A stretch of 51,814 bases of DNA from a virus, in IMG/VR virus record IMGVR_UViG_3300023296_001433, positions 1-51,814 of that record. One strand, written 5' to 3'. Position numbers and translations under genes: made by a program. Numbering within the stretch: the first letter of the stretch is position 1; every line of letters starts with the position of its first letter. This document shows, piece by piece, positions 7,506-15,455 of the stretch. The notes beneath the pieces were generated by a model. That model had not been told where the DNA came from. It ran no database searches and was given only the letters and a program-made list of their open reading frames with translations.

Positions 7506-7534
7506 ATGATACCACAAACCCAGATGTCCTTAAA
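7506..7534 (-). promoter_or_regulatory. Promoter candidate for the tandem family operon
   Basis: TTTAAG, 17-base spacer, TATCAT on the minus strand, directly downstream of the intrinsic terminator of the preceding operon. The -10 box is very close to the first ATG, so a nearly leaderless transcript is implied. Confidence 0.5.
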
Positions 7535-7557
7535 CGAAAAAACCGCCTAAGCGGTTT
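7535..7557 (-). terminator. Intrinsic terminator after 7561-7932
   Basis: AAACCGC-TTAG-GCGGTTT stem-loop followed by TTT on the minus strand. Confidence 0.85.
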
Positions 7558-7560
7558 ATC

Positions 7561-7932
7561 CTACTCCTCTTCTTCGTTTGAGGATTTTGGCGGACTCTTC
7601 TTTTTGGTCTGGGTCTTCCTCTTGGTCTTAGAACGGCCTGTAGGACGGCTTACAGGCTTTTCAGGTTTTTCGGGTGGCACTTCTGCCACGACAGGCTCCA
7701 CAACAACTTCTTCCTTTTGCAGAATAACCTCGGGCGTTTTAAGTGTGGCTATCCAAGCAAAGGCTTCTTCTTGTAGTTGTTCTGATACTCTGAATCTTCC
7801 GAGAAGTGACTCTAGAACTGTGACGAGCTGTTCGTGGGTTGTGACGCCTAGATTTGCGAAATACTTTGGGACGGTCGTCCTTCGTCGCTTGAGTATTCCT
7901 CCAAGTGAAGGCTTCTGCTTTTTAATGGCCAT
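7561..7932 (-). CDS. Protein with basic/acidic low-complexity C-terminus
   Basis: 123 residues. The N-terminal 70 residues are helical and compact. From about residue 80 it becomes Pro/Glu/Val-rich, then Lys/Arg-rich, ending in EEEE. Such tails are common in phage nucleic-acid-binding proteins. Last gene of the sigma-factor operon. Function unknown. Confidence 0.75.
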   Translation of the reverse strand: MAIKKQKPSLGGILKRRRTTVPKYFANLGVTTHEQLVTVLESLLGRFRVSEQLQEEAFAWIATLKTPEVILQKEEVVVEPVVAEVPPEKPEKPVSRPTGRSKTKRKTQTKKKSPPKSSNEEEE

Positions 7933-7935
7933 CTT

Positions 7936-8214
7936 CTATTTTTCCTTAGGGTTCCTAGCTCTATAGAGCACGTCGGCCAAGGCGCTATGTAGGCCTTGAT
8001 CTTTAACTAGGGCATTCATCTGTTCTGTAGAAAGCTTAGTTCCGACCTCTTCTGCTGAATGAGTCAGTAGCTTTTTAATTGCCGATATCAAAACATTCCT
8101 CGCTGTAGCGTGGTTCATTTTGTAACCCTTCTCGGTCATGATCTTAGCTATTGTTCGGAAATCAGTTCCTTCTTGAACTGTTACATACTTCTTTTCTTTT
8201 TTTCTTTTAATCAC
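7936..8214 (-). CDS. Helix-turn-helix protein, possible detached sigma region 4-like domain
   Basis: 92 residues. DFRTIAKIMTEKGYKMNHAT followed by ARNVLISAIKKLL has the spacing of a helix-turn-helix like sigma region 4.2 (small-residue turn, then ARN recognition helix). The sigma factor two genes upstream lacks exactly this region. Overlaps the GIY-YIG gene by four bases. The link to the sigma factor is inference. Confidence 0.6.
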   Translation of the reverse strand: MIKRKKEKKYVTVQEGTDFRTIAKIMTEKGYKMNHATARNVLISAIKKLLTHSAEEVGTKLSTEQMNALVKDQGLHSALADVLYRARNPKEK

Positions 8215-8837
8215 TTTTCAAATCTCCAAATGAAACCTTTGCCTGATTTTCTATTCCCGTTACAACAATGCCCAATCATTTGCCTTGTAAGCCCAACTGC
8301 CGCTGCCGCCCCAGAAATTGAATCATGTTTGGCAATTAATGTTCCGTCAGACGTAAATTGCTCCACACGTTTTTGCTGTTTTGTTGCCATCAATAAACGA
8401 GTTTTTATATGATGTTGTTTTCCCCACATTGGATTTCCTTTTCCAACACGCTTGTCTGAATGTAGTTTTTTTGAAGTTTCCGACCACTTGACACCTAAAG
8501 CACTATTGGCTACTGGCGCCAAATTATAACATATGTCTTGTGAATCATACAATCGGTCCAGGTAATACTGTTCTCTTTTCAAGAGGGAATTCTTATCTAA
8601 GACATGTTCTTTTACTTCGAAAGTAAAGATCTCATTAAATGAGCCTTGATGTTTCTTAAAGTCATTTTGCAAAAACCTATTGGGGTGGTTTTCAGCTTTT
8701 AGAAGTTTTTTGTGCTCGATTTTACGACGTTGCACATTTACAGCACTTCCAACGTACACCCGTCGGTTGAAATTGTTGCGAATGAAATAAATTCCAGGAA
8801 TCGTTTTTTGTCCTTTGCCAGGCAAAACCTTTGCCAT
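8211..8837 (-). CDS. GIY-YIG homing endonuclease
   Basis: 208 residues. N-terminal GIYFIRN and YVGSA form the GIY-YIG core. The middle GKGNPMWGK is a NUMOD3 DNA-binding motif and the C-terminal SISGAAAAVGL region is NUMOD1-like. This arrangement is typical of free-standing phage homing endonucleases. It is wedged, with overlaps, between the hypothetical gene downstream of sigma and the HTH gene. Confidence 0.93.
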   Translation of the reverse strand: MAKVLPGKGQKTIPGIYFIRNNFNRRVYVGSAVNVQRRKIEHKKLLKAENHPNRFLQNDFKKHQGSFNEIFTFEVKEHVLDKNSLLKREQYYLDRLYDSQDICYNLAPVANSALGVKWSETSKKLHSDKRVGKGNPMWGKQHHIKTRLLMATKQQKRVEQFTSDGTLIAKHDSISGAAAAVGLTRQMIGHCCNGNRKSGKGFIWRFEK

Positions 8838-9211
8838 CAGTTCACGACCTTTTTCTTTCGTGCTTTGCGGAGAATTGTTTTGAGATTCATCTCAAAAAGT
8901 GAGGTGTATAACAGAGCTGCATCAGACATCTCTACAAACGGATATTTAGAGCTAATATCTTCTTTGAATCCTCGAATATCAAACAGGTTAGGATACCTTG
9001 AAATACCTTGTTCTATTATAGCTGTTCGTTGAGCTTCAGTAAGTTCCATCTGATATTCCTCAACAGGCATGAATAGTTTCTTCATTTTTGCCTTCTTGGA
9101 AACTTTTGGTGTAGGTTCTGAACCTGCGGTAGGCCCTGGGTCTTTTTTAGACCCCTGGGTTACCGCTTCCTTTGGGAGGCCTTCATTCTTTTCGTCCGAC
9201 TTCTCGCTCAT
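8837..9211 (-). CDS. Unknown protein with disordered N-terminus
   Basis: 124 residues. The first 45 are Lys/Glu/Pro/Gly-rich and likely disordered; the rest is helical with a KARKKK end. Five bases after the sigma factor gene and one base overlapping the GIY-YIG gene. No family recognised. Confidence 0.7.
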   Translation of the reverse strand: MSEKSDEKNEGLPKEAVTQGSKKDPGPTAGSEPTPKVSKKAKMKKLFMPVEEYQMELTEAQRTAIIEQGISRYPNLFDIRGFKEDISSKYPFVEMSDAALLYTSLFEMNLKTILRKARKKKVVN

Positions 9212-9215
9212 GCAA

Positions 9216-9974
9216 TTACTCTTTCGGTGCCTTTGGTTCGATGTTATCTTCAGATATTACGTCAAAACGTAGCAGAAGAATGTTTCGTTCACGTTCATCC
9301 AGAGTTTTGAGGCCTCGTGCAATTATCTGCACCATTTTTAATTGGTCAAAAAGCTTATCGGTCGGTACCTTCTCTTCTGGGAGGATGTCTTTCAATGTGC
9401 CTGAATCACCGTCTTGAGCATTTCTACCAATCGGCTTGTCGAACGACGAAATCCAGCGGGATCTAATGGCGCTTTGTACAGAGCGCATCATTTTTTCTGA
9501 TACCTTCTCGCCATTTACTTCAATAGCCGTGATGCCCTCTTCAATCAACTCTTGAAAAGTCTTGTTCTCGGCTCTAAGCTTGCGTATAATTTTATTGTGT
9601 TGTGTTCTTACGTGAGAAGGCACATGAATCATTGGCTCAATATTGATTAAGTAATTGTTGACTGCTTGCCTGATCCACCAGGTGGCATAGGTGCTAAACT
9701 TGTAGCCCAGTTCTACCTTGTATCCATCAATCGCCGACATAAGCCCAAGCGTACCCTCTTGTAGAAGGTCTTCACGATACTTTTTGTGGTCCTTCTTGCC
9801 AGAATAATACTTGTTGACAATAAATGTCACTAAGGCTTGATTGTTCCTAACCAGTCGATTGCGGAGCTGCTGGTCTTTGGTTTCTGCATACTCATAAAAG
9901 AGAGCCTCGTCTTTTAGGTGAGCCTTGCTCTTCTTTCTTGTCTGTGGAATTTTATTTGCTGCCGTTTTCATCAA
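9216..9974 (-). CDS. RNA polymerase sigma factor lacking region 4.2
   Basis: 252 residues. Region 2 is clear: NRLVRNNQALVTFIV, EDLLQEGTLGLMSAIDGY and FSTYATWWIRQAV (the 2.3-2.4 promoter-melting and -10 reading helices, residues about 38-110). Region 3 follows with VPSHVR. The C-terminus reaches region 4.1 (LDERERNILLLRF) and then ends in a short acidic tail, with no helix-turn-helix for -35 reading. It would redirect host RNA polymerase to phage promoters. The missing 4.2 may be supplied in trans by the small HTH protein at 7936-8214 (inference). Confidence 0.9.
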   Translation of the reverse strand: MMKTAANKIPQTRKKSKAHLKDEALFYEYAETKDQQLRNRLVRNNQALVTFIVNKYYSGKKDHKKYREDLLQEGTLGLMSAIDGYKVELGYKFSTYATWWIRQAVNNYLINIEPMIHVPSHVRTQHNKIIRKLRAENKTFQELIEEGITAIEVNGEKVSEKMMRSVQSAIRSRWISSFDKPIGRNAQDGDSGTLKDILPEEKVPTDKLFDQLKMVQIIARGLKTLDERERNILLLRFDVISEDNIEPKAPKE

Positions 9975-10444
9975 GCGTTCGCCCTTTGTTTCTTACGTTC
10001 CTTGTTTCTTACTGCCCAGGAGAGGTAGGTAGAGATACATTTTGTTTTTGCTATCTCCCACTTGCGTCTGTTTACGTGGATTCCAAGTTGTCGTGACAAT
10101 ATAAGTCCTTCTCGCCAGGCGTCAAGTTCTTCTTGAACTATTGCAAACCGATGAGTAAGACTAGCATTGCTAAAATTGGTAAAAACATAATCATAGTTTT
10201 CTTTATATGACTTCTTCTTGCCCATCACTTTTAGGTGGCCGAGTTCGTGGAGTAAGTGATAGGTTGAGATTTCCTTGTTCAACCTATTGCTCATAATGAA
10301 AACTTTCTTATTGTAATAGACCGCATCCGTTAAAACATCCTTGTAGACAACCTTGAAACCTTTTTTATTGCAATGCCGTTCAAGCTCTTTCAGCTGTCCA
10401 AGCCAAAACGTGTTGTCAGGTTTGCCCATCTGTATATGATGCAC
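9971..10444 (-). CDS. HExxH metalloprotease-like protein (ImmA/IrrE type)
   Basis: 157 residues from a GTG; an ATG five codons later is an alternative. LLHELGHLK near residue 68 is a zinc HExxH motif, and EELDAWREG about 40 residues later could supply the third ligand. The size and layout resemble ImmA/IrrE-type peptidases that cut repressors, but no HTH is present. It overlaps the sigma factor gene by four bases, so the two are probably expressed together. Confidence 0.75.
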   Translation of the reverse strand: MHHIQMGKPDNTFWLGQLKELERHCNKKGFKVVYKDVLTDAVYYNKKVFIMSNRLNKEISTYHLLHELGHLKVMGKKKSYKENYDYVFTNFSNASLTHRFAIVQEELDAWREGLILSRQLGIHVNRRKWEIAKTKCISTYLSWAVRNKERKKQRANA

Positions 10445-10495
10445 TCTTTCATTGAGTTGTTAAACAACTTTACAAATACAAAAATAGAAACTTGG

Positions 10496-10804
10496 CTAGG
10501 TGCCTTGACACTCACGATCATATTGCTCAATAAGGATACGAATATTTCGGCGGCGTGACTCCGAAAGGGAATCATCCTCAAGGAAAGAACGATAGTCATC
10601 TATTGACGGCTCCAGTTCCTCACAGAAATCCTCAGAGGGGGCCTGTTCAACTCGTTCGTCTTCGTCGTGTGACTGACTCTGGGTGTTGTCTGTTGACCAA
10701 GGACTCTGGTTCCAAGGCAAATACGACCTATCACACCCTCCATAGAGAACAATAAGTCCCGTAACTACAATCAAGACAGTGTAACTGGTTTTTTTACGCT
10801 TCAT
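10496..10804 (-). CDS. Small lipoprotein-like or membrane-anchored protein
   Basis: 102 residues. A Lys/Arg start is followed by a hydrophobic segment (VLIVVTGLIVLYGGC) ending in a Cys that could be a lipobox, although Tyr at -3 is not ideal. The rest is acidic and soluble. It has its own promoter (10823-10852). A role at the cell envelope is inferred. Confidence 0.65.
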   Translation of the reverse strand: MKRKKTSYTVLIVVTGLIVLYGGCDRSYLPWNQSPWSTDNTQSQSHDEDERVEQAPSEDFCEELEPSIDDYRSFLEDDSLSESRRRNIRILIEQYDRECQGT

Positions 10805-10822
10805 GGCAAACTCCTACCTGTT

Positions 10823-10852
10823 AGTATAGGCAAGTTTGTCTAAGTGTGAACC
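10823..10852 (-). promoter_or_regulatory. Promoter upstream of 10496-10804
   Basis: GGTTCACA, 16-base spacer, TATACT; same -35 extension (GGTTYACA) as the promoters of the tmRNA and the tRNA array. Confidence 0.7.
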
Positions 10853-10884
10853 ATAAAAGGAAGCAATGCTCGAAACTTTTGCTC

Positions 10885-11100
10885 CTAGCCGTTTTTGAGA
10901 ATTCTTGGCCTCGGATAAACAAAGCCTACGACTTGCATGCCTCTGTAAGTCTTGGGTATTCGGCCTAAGCTCTTTTTGCTTGAAGTGTACACGATCCACT
11001 GAGATGTGTCATCGCTTATGGCCCATACTTTGTCGTCTGTAGCTCGGGTGCAGATTTCAAACAGTTCATTGATTGGAAGTGGTGGAGGTGTTGTCCTCAT
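10885..11100 (-). CDS. Small protein of unknown function
   Basis: 71 residues; MRTTPPPLPINELFEI start, beta-rich middle. Overlapping open frames on the same strand look less protein-like. No family recognised. Confidence 0.55.
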   Translation of the reverse strand: MRTTPPPLPINELFEICTRATDDKVWAISDDTSQWIVYTSSKKSLGRIPKTYRGMQVVGFVYPRPRILKNG

Positions 11101-11124
11101 AGGTTTAGCCTACTACGAGTGGAC

Positions 11125-11481
11125 TCAGTCGTACAATACTTCTACTGCGTGACCACTTTTTACCAGAGCTTCGTTTAACGACTCCTTTGAATCTGGATCA
11201 ACGATTGTGGCCAGGTATCTTCCGTACTTACCTTTGGTGTCTCGGATAGTGTTTATCAAAAGTGTTTTAGGCCTTGAGTCAAGCCACTCTTGAACAAACC
11301 GTGAAGCCGCCTTGCCCTTCTGAAATTCTTCTGACTCCTTCTTGACACCATACACTTCGGGTGTGTCTACGCCGAAAAGTCTTACACGAATTTCAATCTT
11401 CACTTTGAAACCCAAATCTACAGAAAGATCGAGGGTATCCCCGTCTACTATACGGGTTACTGTTGCTTGATAAGAATACAT
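11125..11481 (-). CDS. Staphylococcal nuclease-like (thermonuclease) protein
   Basis: 118 residues. RIVDGDTLDL, VRLFGVDTPEV and GKYGRYLATI are the three SNase signatures, carrying the calcium-binding Asp residues and the catalytic Arg/Glu. No signal peptide, so it would act in the cytoplasm, probably degrading DNA or RNA. Length is close to a minimal SNase domain. Confidence 0.88.
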   Translation of the reverse strand: MYSYQATVTRIVDGDTLDLSVDLGFKVKIEIRVRLFGVDTPEVYGVKKESEEFQKGKAASRFVQEWLDSRPKTLLINTIRDTKGKYGRYLATIVDPDSKESLNEALVKSGHAVEVLYD

Positions 11482-11494
11482 GTTAGTAAGTAGT

Positions 11495-11776
11495 CTATTC
11501 GTTTTCTGGGTCTACGACTTCTAGGTCGTCAATTTCAAAACTTGCTTGATCGTGTTGCTCAAGCAAGTGTAGCCCAAATTCTTCTTTTGATAATGGTGGA
11601 GTAGCTACGAACAACTCATGCTTTTTCCATTTGGACCTGGGGATCGTTGGATCGGTCCCGTCGCATTTTTCATAAAAATCAGATGCCAGGAATGCTCTGC
11701 AAAGAGGACACCACCAAGGTTTTGTGTGACCCCACACTTCCCACTCAATATCCAAATCTTCTTCCGTTAACCTCAT
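11495..11776 (-). CDS. Small putative zinc-binding protein
   Basis: 93 residues from the ATG overlapping the upstream stop as ATGA. WWCPLC, a later Cys (YEKCDG) and HLLEQH could form a zinc finger. Acidic C-terminus. Function unknown. Confidence 0.65.
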   Translation of the reverse strand: MRLTEEDLDIEWEVWGHTKPWWCPLCRAFLASDFYEKCDGTDPTIPRSKWKKHELFVATPPLSKEEFGLHLLEQHDQASFEIDDLEVVDPENE

Positions 11777-12039
11777 GAGCAATTTATCGGCCTACAAGTT
11801 GTTGCATTGTTTGATGTGAAGCTGACTTTCTCGTTTGCCTCATACTTGATCTCTGAGTCGGCCTTCAATAACTCAAGCTGCTCTTCAGAGGCTTTGATAA
11901 CAACGATGGGTGCCCACTTATAACTTGAAACGATTTCCAGGTTATATTGCGAAAGATGTTCCAGAAGGTTTGCTGCCTTGTCTTCCTGTGTCTCATCCCT
12001 TTCGGGGTCTGCCCAAATAACTACATGTTCCGTTTTCAT
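11773..12039 (-). CDS. Small protein of unknown function
   Basis: 88 residues, acidic, alternating helix and strand character (VVIWADPER, VVIKASEEQLELL). It lies between two zinc-finger-like genes with four-base coupling downstream. Confidence 0.65.
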   Translation of the reverse strand: MKTEHVVIWADPERDETQEDKAANLLEHLSQYNLEIVSSYKWAPIVVIKASEEQLELLKADSEIKYEANEKVSFTSNNATTCRPINCS

Positions 12040-12046
12040 ATCATAC

Positions 12047-12334
12047 TCAGTCTACCCCGAAGTCTGGGATTGGCCAGGGAAGGGTGTCACCGTCATCTTC
12101 ATAATCCAAACTAAATTGAAATGGACCAAAGTACGAATCGCAATCATCTGACTCCTCAGAATATCTCTTTTTTCGGTTTGGATTTCTAACAGCTTTTAGC
12201 TTATCAACCTCTTTCGATTGTGTTTTTGTCCAATTCGAGCACGTCTCAATATACCCGCACTCAATTTCCAAAACACCCGTGTAGATGTCTGGGTAGCCGC
12301 ACTCAGGACAACGCCTGTTCTCATCTTTTTTCAC
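12047..12334 (-). CDS. Zinc-ribbon protein
   Basis: 95 residues. RRCPECGYPDIY near the start plus IECGYIETC forms a four-Cys zinc ribbon; the C-terminal half is acidic and aromatic. Preceded on the minus strand by a strong terminator. Function unknown. Confidence 0.7.
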   Translation of the reverse strand: MKKDENRRCPECGYPDIYTGVLEIECGYIETCSNWTKTQSKEVDKLKAVRNPNRKKRYSEESDDCDSYFGPFQFSLDYEDDGDTLPWPIPDFGVD

Positions 12335-12340
12335 TAAAAA

Positions 12341-12364
12341 CTCCTGGGCGTTTCCACCCAGGAG
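12341..12364 (-). terminator. Intrinsic terminator after the NADAR gene
   Basis: CTCCTGGG/CCCAGGAG stem with 8-base loop followed by TTTTTAG on the minus strand. Confidence 0.88.
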
Positions 12365-12407
12365 TATCTATTGGTTAGTGCACGTTGTTTTCTAGTAGTT
12401 AAGGTTC

Positions 12408-12875
12408 TTATTGTAGGTCGCCCTGTTTACTTTCCGCCTTTTCAGGGAGCCCAAGAAGGATTGCTCGACGTTCCATTAATAAATTACCGAGCCAGTTATT
12501 CCCTTGGCCTGTTTTACTACTCACGCCCCAAAAATGGTCGCCCCAATGATTTGCTTCAATCAAAGTAGCAGGGTGGGTCGCTTTCAGCATCTCTGCCAAA
12601 GTTGTCCCTTCTTTGAACTTCAAACGCAGTCCCTCACGCATGACTCTGATTTTGATAGAATCCCAGTCTTTTCGGATTTCAAGTTTGTGGCCCTCACGTT
12701 TTACACGGCCTGGAGATGGAATAGCTGCGAGTCGCTTCCGTTCAGAATGTGACACAGTCTTCATTGCCTGGTAAAAATGCTCGTTTGTTGGATAAACGAC
12801 GTTTTGATACCTGAATGGACTGTCATAGAAGTTGGAGAGAAACCGAAAATCTTCGCTAAAGCTGTTTATTTCCAT
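12408..12875 (-). CDS. NADAR (YbiA-like) protein
   Basis: 155 residues from MEINSFSEDF. FLSNFYDSPF, YPTNEHFYQAMK and the C-terminal GQGNNWLGNLLMERR are NADAR hallmarks. Family members are N-glycosidases; several remove ADP-ribose from guanine bases, reversing DarT-type toxins. A phage copy could undo an ADP-ribosylating defence (inference). An upstream in-frame ATG at 12908 is rejected because the family start is at 12875. Confidence 0.88.
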   Translation of the reverse strand: MEINSFSEDFRFLSNFYDSPFRYQNVVYPTNEHFYQAMKTVSHSERKRLAAIPSPGRVKREGHKLEIRKDWDSIKIRVMREGLRLKFKEGTTLAEMLKATHPATLIEANHWGDHFWGVSSKTGQGNNWLGNLLMERRAILLGLPEKAESKQGDLQ

Positions 12876-12879
12876 TGTA

Positions 12880-13280
12880 TTACACTCCCACCTCGAAAAA
12901 GAATTCACAGGACAATTTCCCTCTGTCTAACTCACTTTTACAATGTGACGTTCTAGAAGGTTTGTGCCCACGAACCTTGTTCCAATGACGGATCGCATCG
13001 CACCAACACAAGGCTTCAAATTCCCTATATACGTGAGGTGCTATTGCTACAATGGGCGAGTTGTCTGCGATAGCTGCTTGCCAATTTTCGTAGGTCATAA
13101 GACAACCAGGCAGAACATTCCTCTTGGTGCTCAGCATTACAAATTTGGCCACCACACATCTCCAATTTATCCAGGCGGAATAATCGGCTGCGCCGAAAAC
13201 CGTGTAGGTTCTATTCAGCTCAGCCTTGTCAGAGTCTCAAATGCTACACGCAGAAACAATGAGTTGGCATTAGTTTCCAT
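12880..13280 (-). pseudogene. Small protein gene with an apparent -1 frameshift
   Basis: ATG at 13278-13280 opens METNANSLFLRVAFETL, which soon stops. A second frame starting after TGA reads DKAELNRTYTVFGAADYSAW and continues to 12880. Moving one base back near 13222-13232 joins them into a protein of about 130 residues with several Cys. Later in-frame ATG/GTG codons exist but the upstream sequence is clearly protein-like. Function unknown. Confidence 0.55.
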
Positions 13281-13297
13281 AGGGTTGCAATCAATGT

Positions 13298-14701
13298 CTA
13301 TAGGCAGGGGTCAGCAATAATACCACTAAGATGACTTAGCATTATACCTGGGTCGGTTGACAATTCATACCAGGTCCCACAATCATCGAATGCCAGTTGA
13401 TTTTCCCTGGTTCCAAAGGTCACAAGGACTTCACCGTGATCAAGTGCACGACACATAACAGTTTCATTGACTCGACCTAGACCTCTTCGTTCACGAGAGG
13501 TCTGGGCTTCCTCATCAGCGAACATGACCATAATCCGAACAGAATTTTCTCTCCAAGACAAACCTAGCCGACTCTCTTCAATAGCATCAAAAATTCCATC
13601 ACCAGTTGTATCAACCCCGTGTGGAATCTCTCCAGTGGCTGCTTCATAAACTGCATCCCAGGTCGGTTCATTAGCTCCACCAGTGGCCGAGACGCCGCCC
13701 AGGACTGTATTAAATGTTGCAAAGTCAGCAAAGTTCAGATACACATATGAACGGTTATCCAAGGACTCTCGTCCAGCAATGATAACAATGCCAAAACGAA
13801 ATTCAGGATTACCTGCGTATATAGCTGAGAAGCTCTCTGTTGCTTCTCTTACGGCTGCCAAGGCACTGCCCATAGACCCCGAAATATCAATAAGGTAGAG
13901 TACATCAAACCCGCTTGGTGGATTAGTTACACACACACCATCCTCATTAAAAGTTCCATCAACACAGCCGTCACAGTCGTCGTCTGCTAGATTGCATGCG
14001 AGAATGCCTACCTCGGGCGTAGGGGCAATCTCATCTAGGCATTCAGACCACAGGCCCGCCGAGCAAACCTGCGTGCCTCGTCGACAAGGTGGCATTGGAG
14101 GTGTCATTGGGTTGCCTCCAGTCAAACACCATTGTGAAAGAGGCCCTGTCCCATCTGTATTTTCATCGACGGTCCCGTCGCAGTCATTATCAATTCCATC
14201 ACAACCCTCAGAGACACATTCTTGCCTCGTGCAGGCACCTTCCACACAGGCGAACCCATTAGGGCACTCACGTGTGAATTCACACACATCTACACAGAGC
14301 CCTATCTCTGAGACGTCGTCAGATAAACAACTCTGGTCGCCCGACTCGTTTGGACAGTCAATATCCTGGGTACACTCAGAAAACCTATCAGACACCAAAC
14401 AACGCCCTGCAATGCAATCAGATCCAGGTGTGCAAACTGGCCCATTCCCACACAAACAGGTGCCATTCATACATCTATCAGCGTCATCCGTACTGCATTG
14501 CACGCCGCATTCCCCACAATTTCCAAAATCCGCCTGTAGGGACATGAGATTTTCAGGATCACAAGGTGGACCTGCGTCCTGGTGCTGGAATACTTCGGCT
14601 GCGTCCCAAGGCCAATCGCCTGCTGGGATGAGTTCAGGGCCACTACAGGCTACTAACATCAAGGTCGAAGCCAGGCTCAGGTGGGTGATGTATTTATTCA
14701 T
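13298..14701 (-). CDS. Cys-rich lipoprotein with von Willebrand A domain (Myxococcota-like)
   Basis: 467 residues. Signal peptide with lipobox LVAC, acylated Cys at residue 19. Residues about 45-250 are Cys-rich with CDGIDNDCDGTVDE and DDDCDGCVDG repeats, the calcium-binding-like motifs abundant in myxobacterial and Bradymonadales surface proteins. A vWA domain follows with an intact MIDAS start (DISGSMGS). It probably sits in the outer membrane and binds a ligand through a metal ion. The composition is unlike any neighbour, suggesting capture from a host. Superinfection exclusion or host surface remodelling are possible roles. Confidence 0.88.
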   Translation of the reverse strand: MNKYITHLSLASTLMLVACSGPELIPAGDWPWDAAEVFQHQDAGPPCDPENLMSLQADFGNCGECGVQCSTDDADRCMNGTCLCGNGPVCTPGSDCIAGRCLVSDRFSECTQDIDCPNESGDQSCLSDDVSEIGLCVDVCEFTRECPNGFACVEGACTRQECVSEGCDGIDNDCDGTVDENTDGTGPLSQWCLTGGNPMTPPMPPCRRGTQVCSAGLWSECLDEIAPTPEVGILACNLADDDCDGCVDGTFNEDGVCVTNPPSGFDVLYLIDISGSMGSALAAVREATESFSAIYAGNPEFRFGIVIIAGRESLDNRSYVYLNFADFATFNTVLGGVSATGGANEPTWDAVYEAATGEIPHGVDTTGDGIFDAIEESRLGLSWRENSVRIMVMFADEEAQTSRERRGLGRVNETVMCRALDHGEVLVTFGTRENQLAFDDCGTWYELSTDPGIMLSHLSGIIADPCL

Positions 14702-14931
14702 AATTCAGTAGTAGCATGACCTGTTCTAGGTTTGCACACCAAACAGAACAAATCTGTTGGCGGCCAAAACGACGTGTAAGTTGACCCGATACACGGCAAA
14801 AGGATACAAGTGGTACCATCCAAAAGATGTGCGGCCGAGCAGGTAGCCGTCTTTAGCTTGAAACGAACTTGTTTAATCAATTTGTATGTGTATGGGCAAC
14901 TTACACGGAGCAAGCCTCTGGACGACTGGTA

Positions 14932-15447
14932 CTAGTCGAATAGGGCTGCATCAACTTCCATTTCTATGGTTTCAGTGTTTCCCCTTTGAATGGCCTCCTG
15001 GAGGTTTAGGGTGAATTCCAAAACATCATTTGAATTTTCCACGCACTCTTCCAAGGAGACCGTACGCTTTGCATATTCACTCTCCTTACAACGTACTAGG
15101 CTTTGCTCGGACTTAGAGCCAGCATTGCCAGTAGAGATGGCTGCGCTACGCCACATTTTTTCCATGCGCCCTGTACCACCAAGACGTTTAATGGCTTCAT
15201 GAAGAGTCATAGTAAACTCCCCAATGCTGACTTCAACTGCAAGATTGAAACGAGCCTGAACTACTTGAAGCCGTGCGATCTTGTATTCACAGCCTGCAAA
15301 GGTAGCCATCGCATCATTCGGATGAATCATCCCATCTTCTACAGAGTCAAACTGCCAAAGCCCGTTTGAAAATTGGCTTGCCGCCATACTACGACGATCT
15401 CGCAGCTTCTTAATTTGGCGTTGAATCTTGTATCCGTTAATCTTCAT
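14932..15447 (-). CDS. Helical protein of unknown function
   Basis: 171 residues from ATG 15447; a GTG five codons upstream overlaps the aminopeptidase gene. KIQRQIKKLRDRR and LHEAIKRLGG suggest long helices. Possible weak likeness to DIP1984-type proteins, but I do not claim it. Coupled to the methionine aminopeptidase gene. Confidence 0.65.
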   Translation of the reverse strand: MKINGYKIQRQIKKLRDRRSMAASQFSNGLWQFDSVEDGMIHPNDAMATFAGCEYKIARLQVVQARFNLAVEVSIGEFTMTLHEAIKRLGGTGRMEKMWRSAAISTGNAGSKSEQSLVRCKESEYAKRTVSLEECVENSNDVLEFTLNLQEAIQRGNTETIEMEVDAALFD

Positions 15448-15455
15448 TTCGTTTT

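Noticed and set aside
13992-14711. 239-codon plus-strand open frame
   Set aside because: Antisense to the vWA lipoprotein; Ser/Pro/His-rich product arises from the Cys-rich repeats on the other strand.
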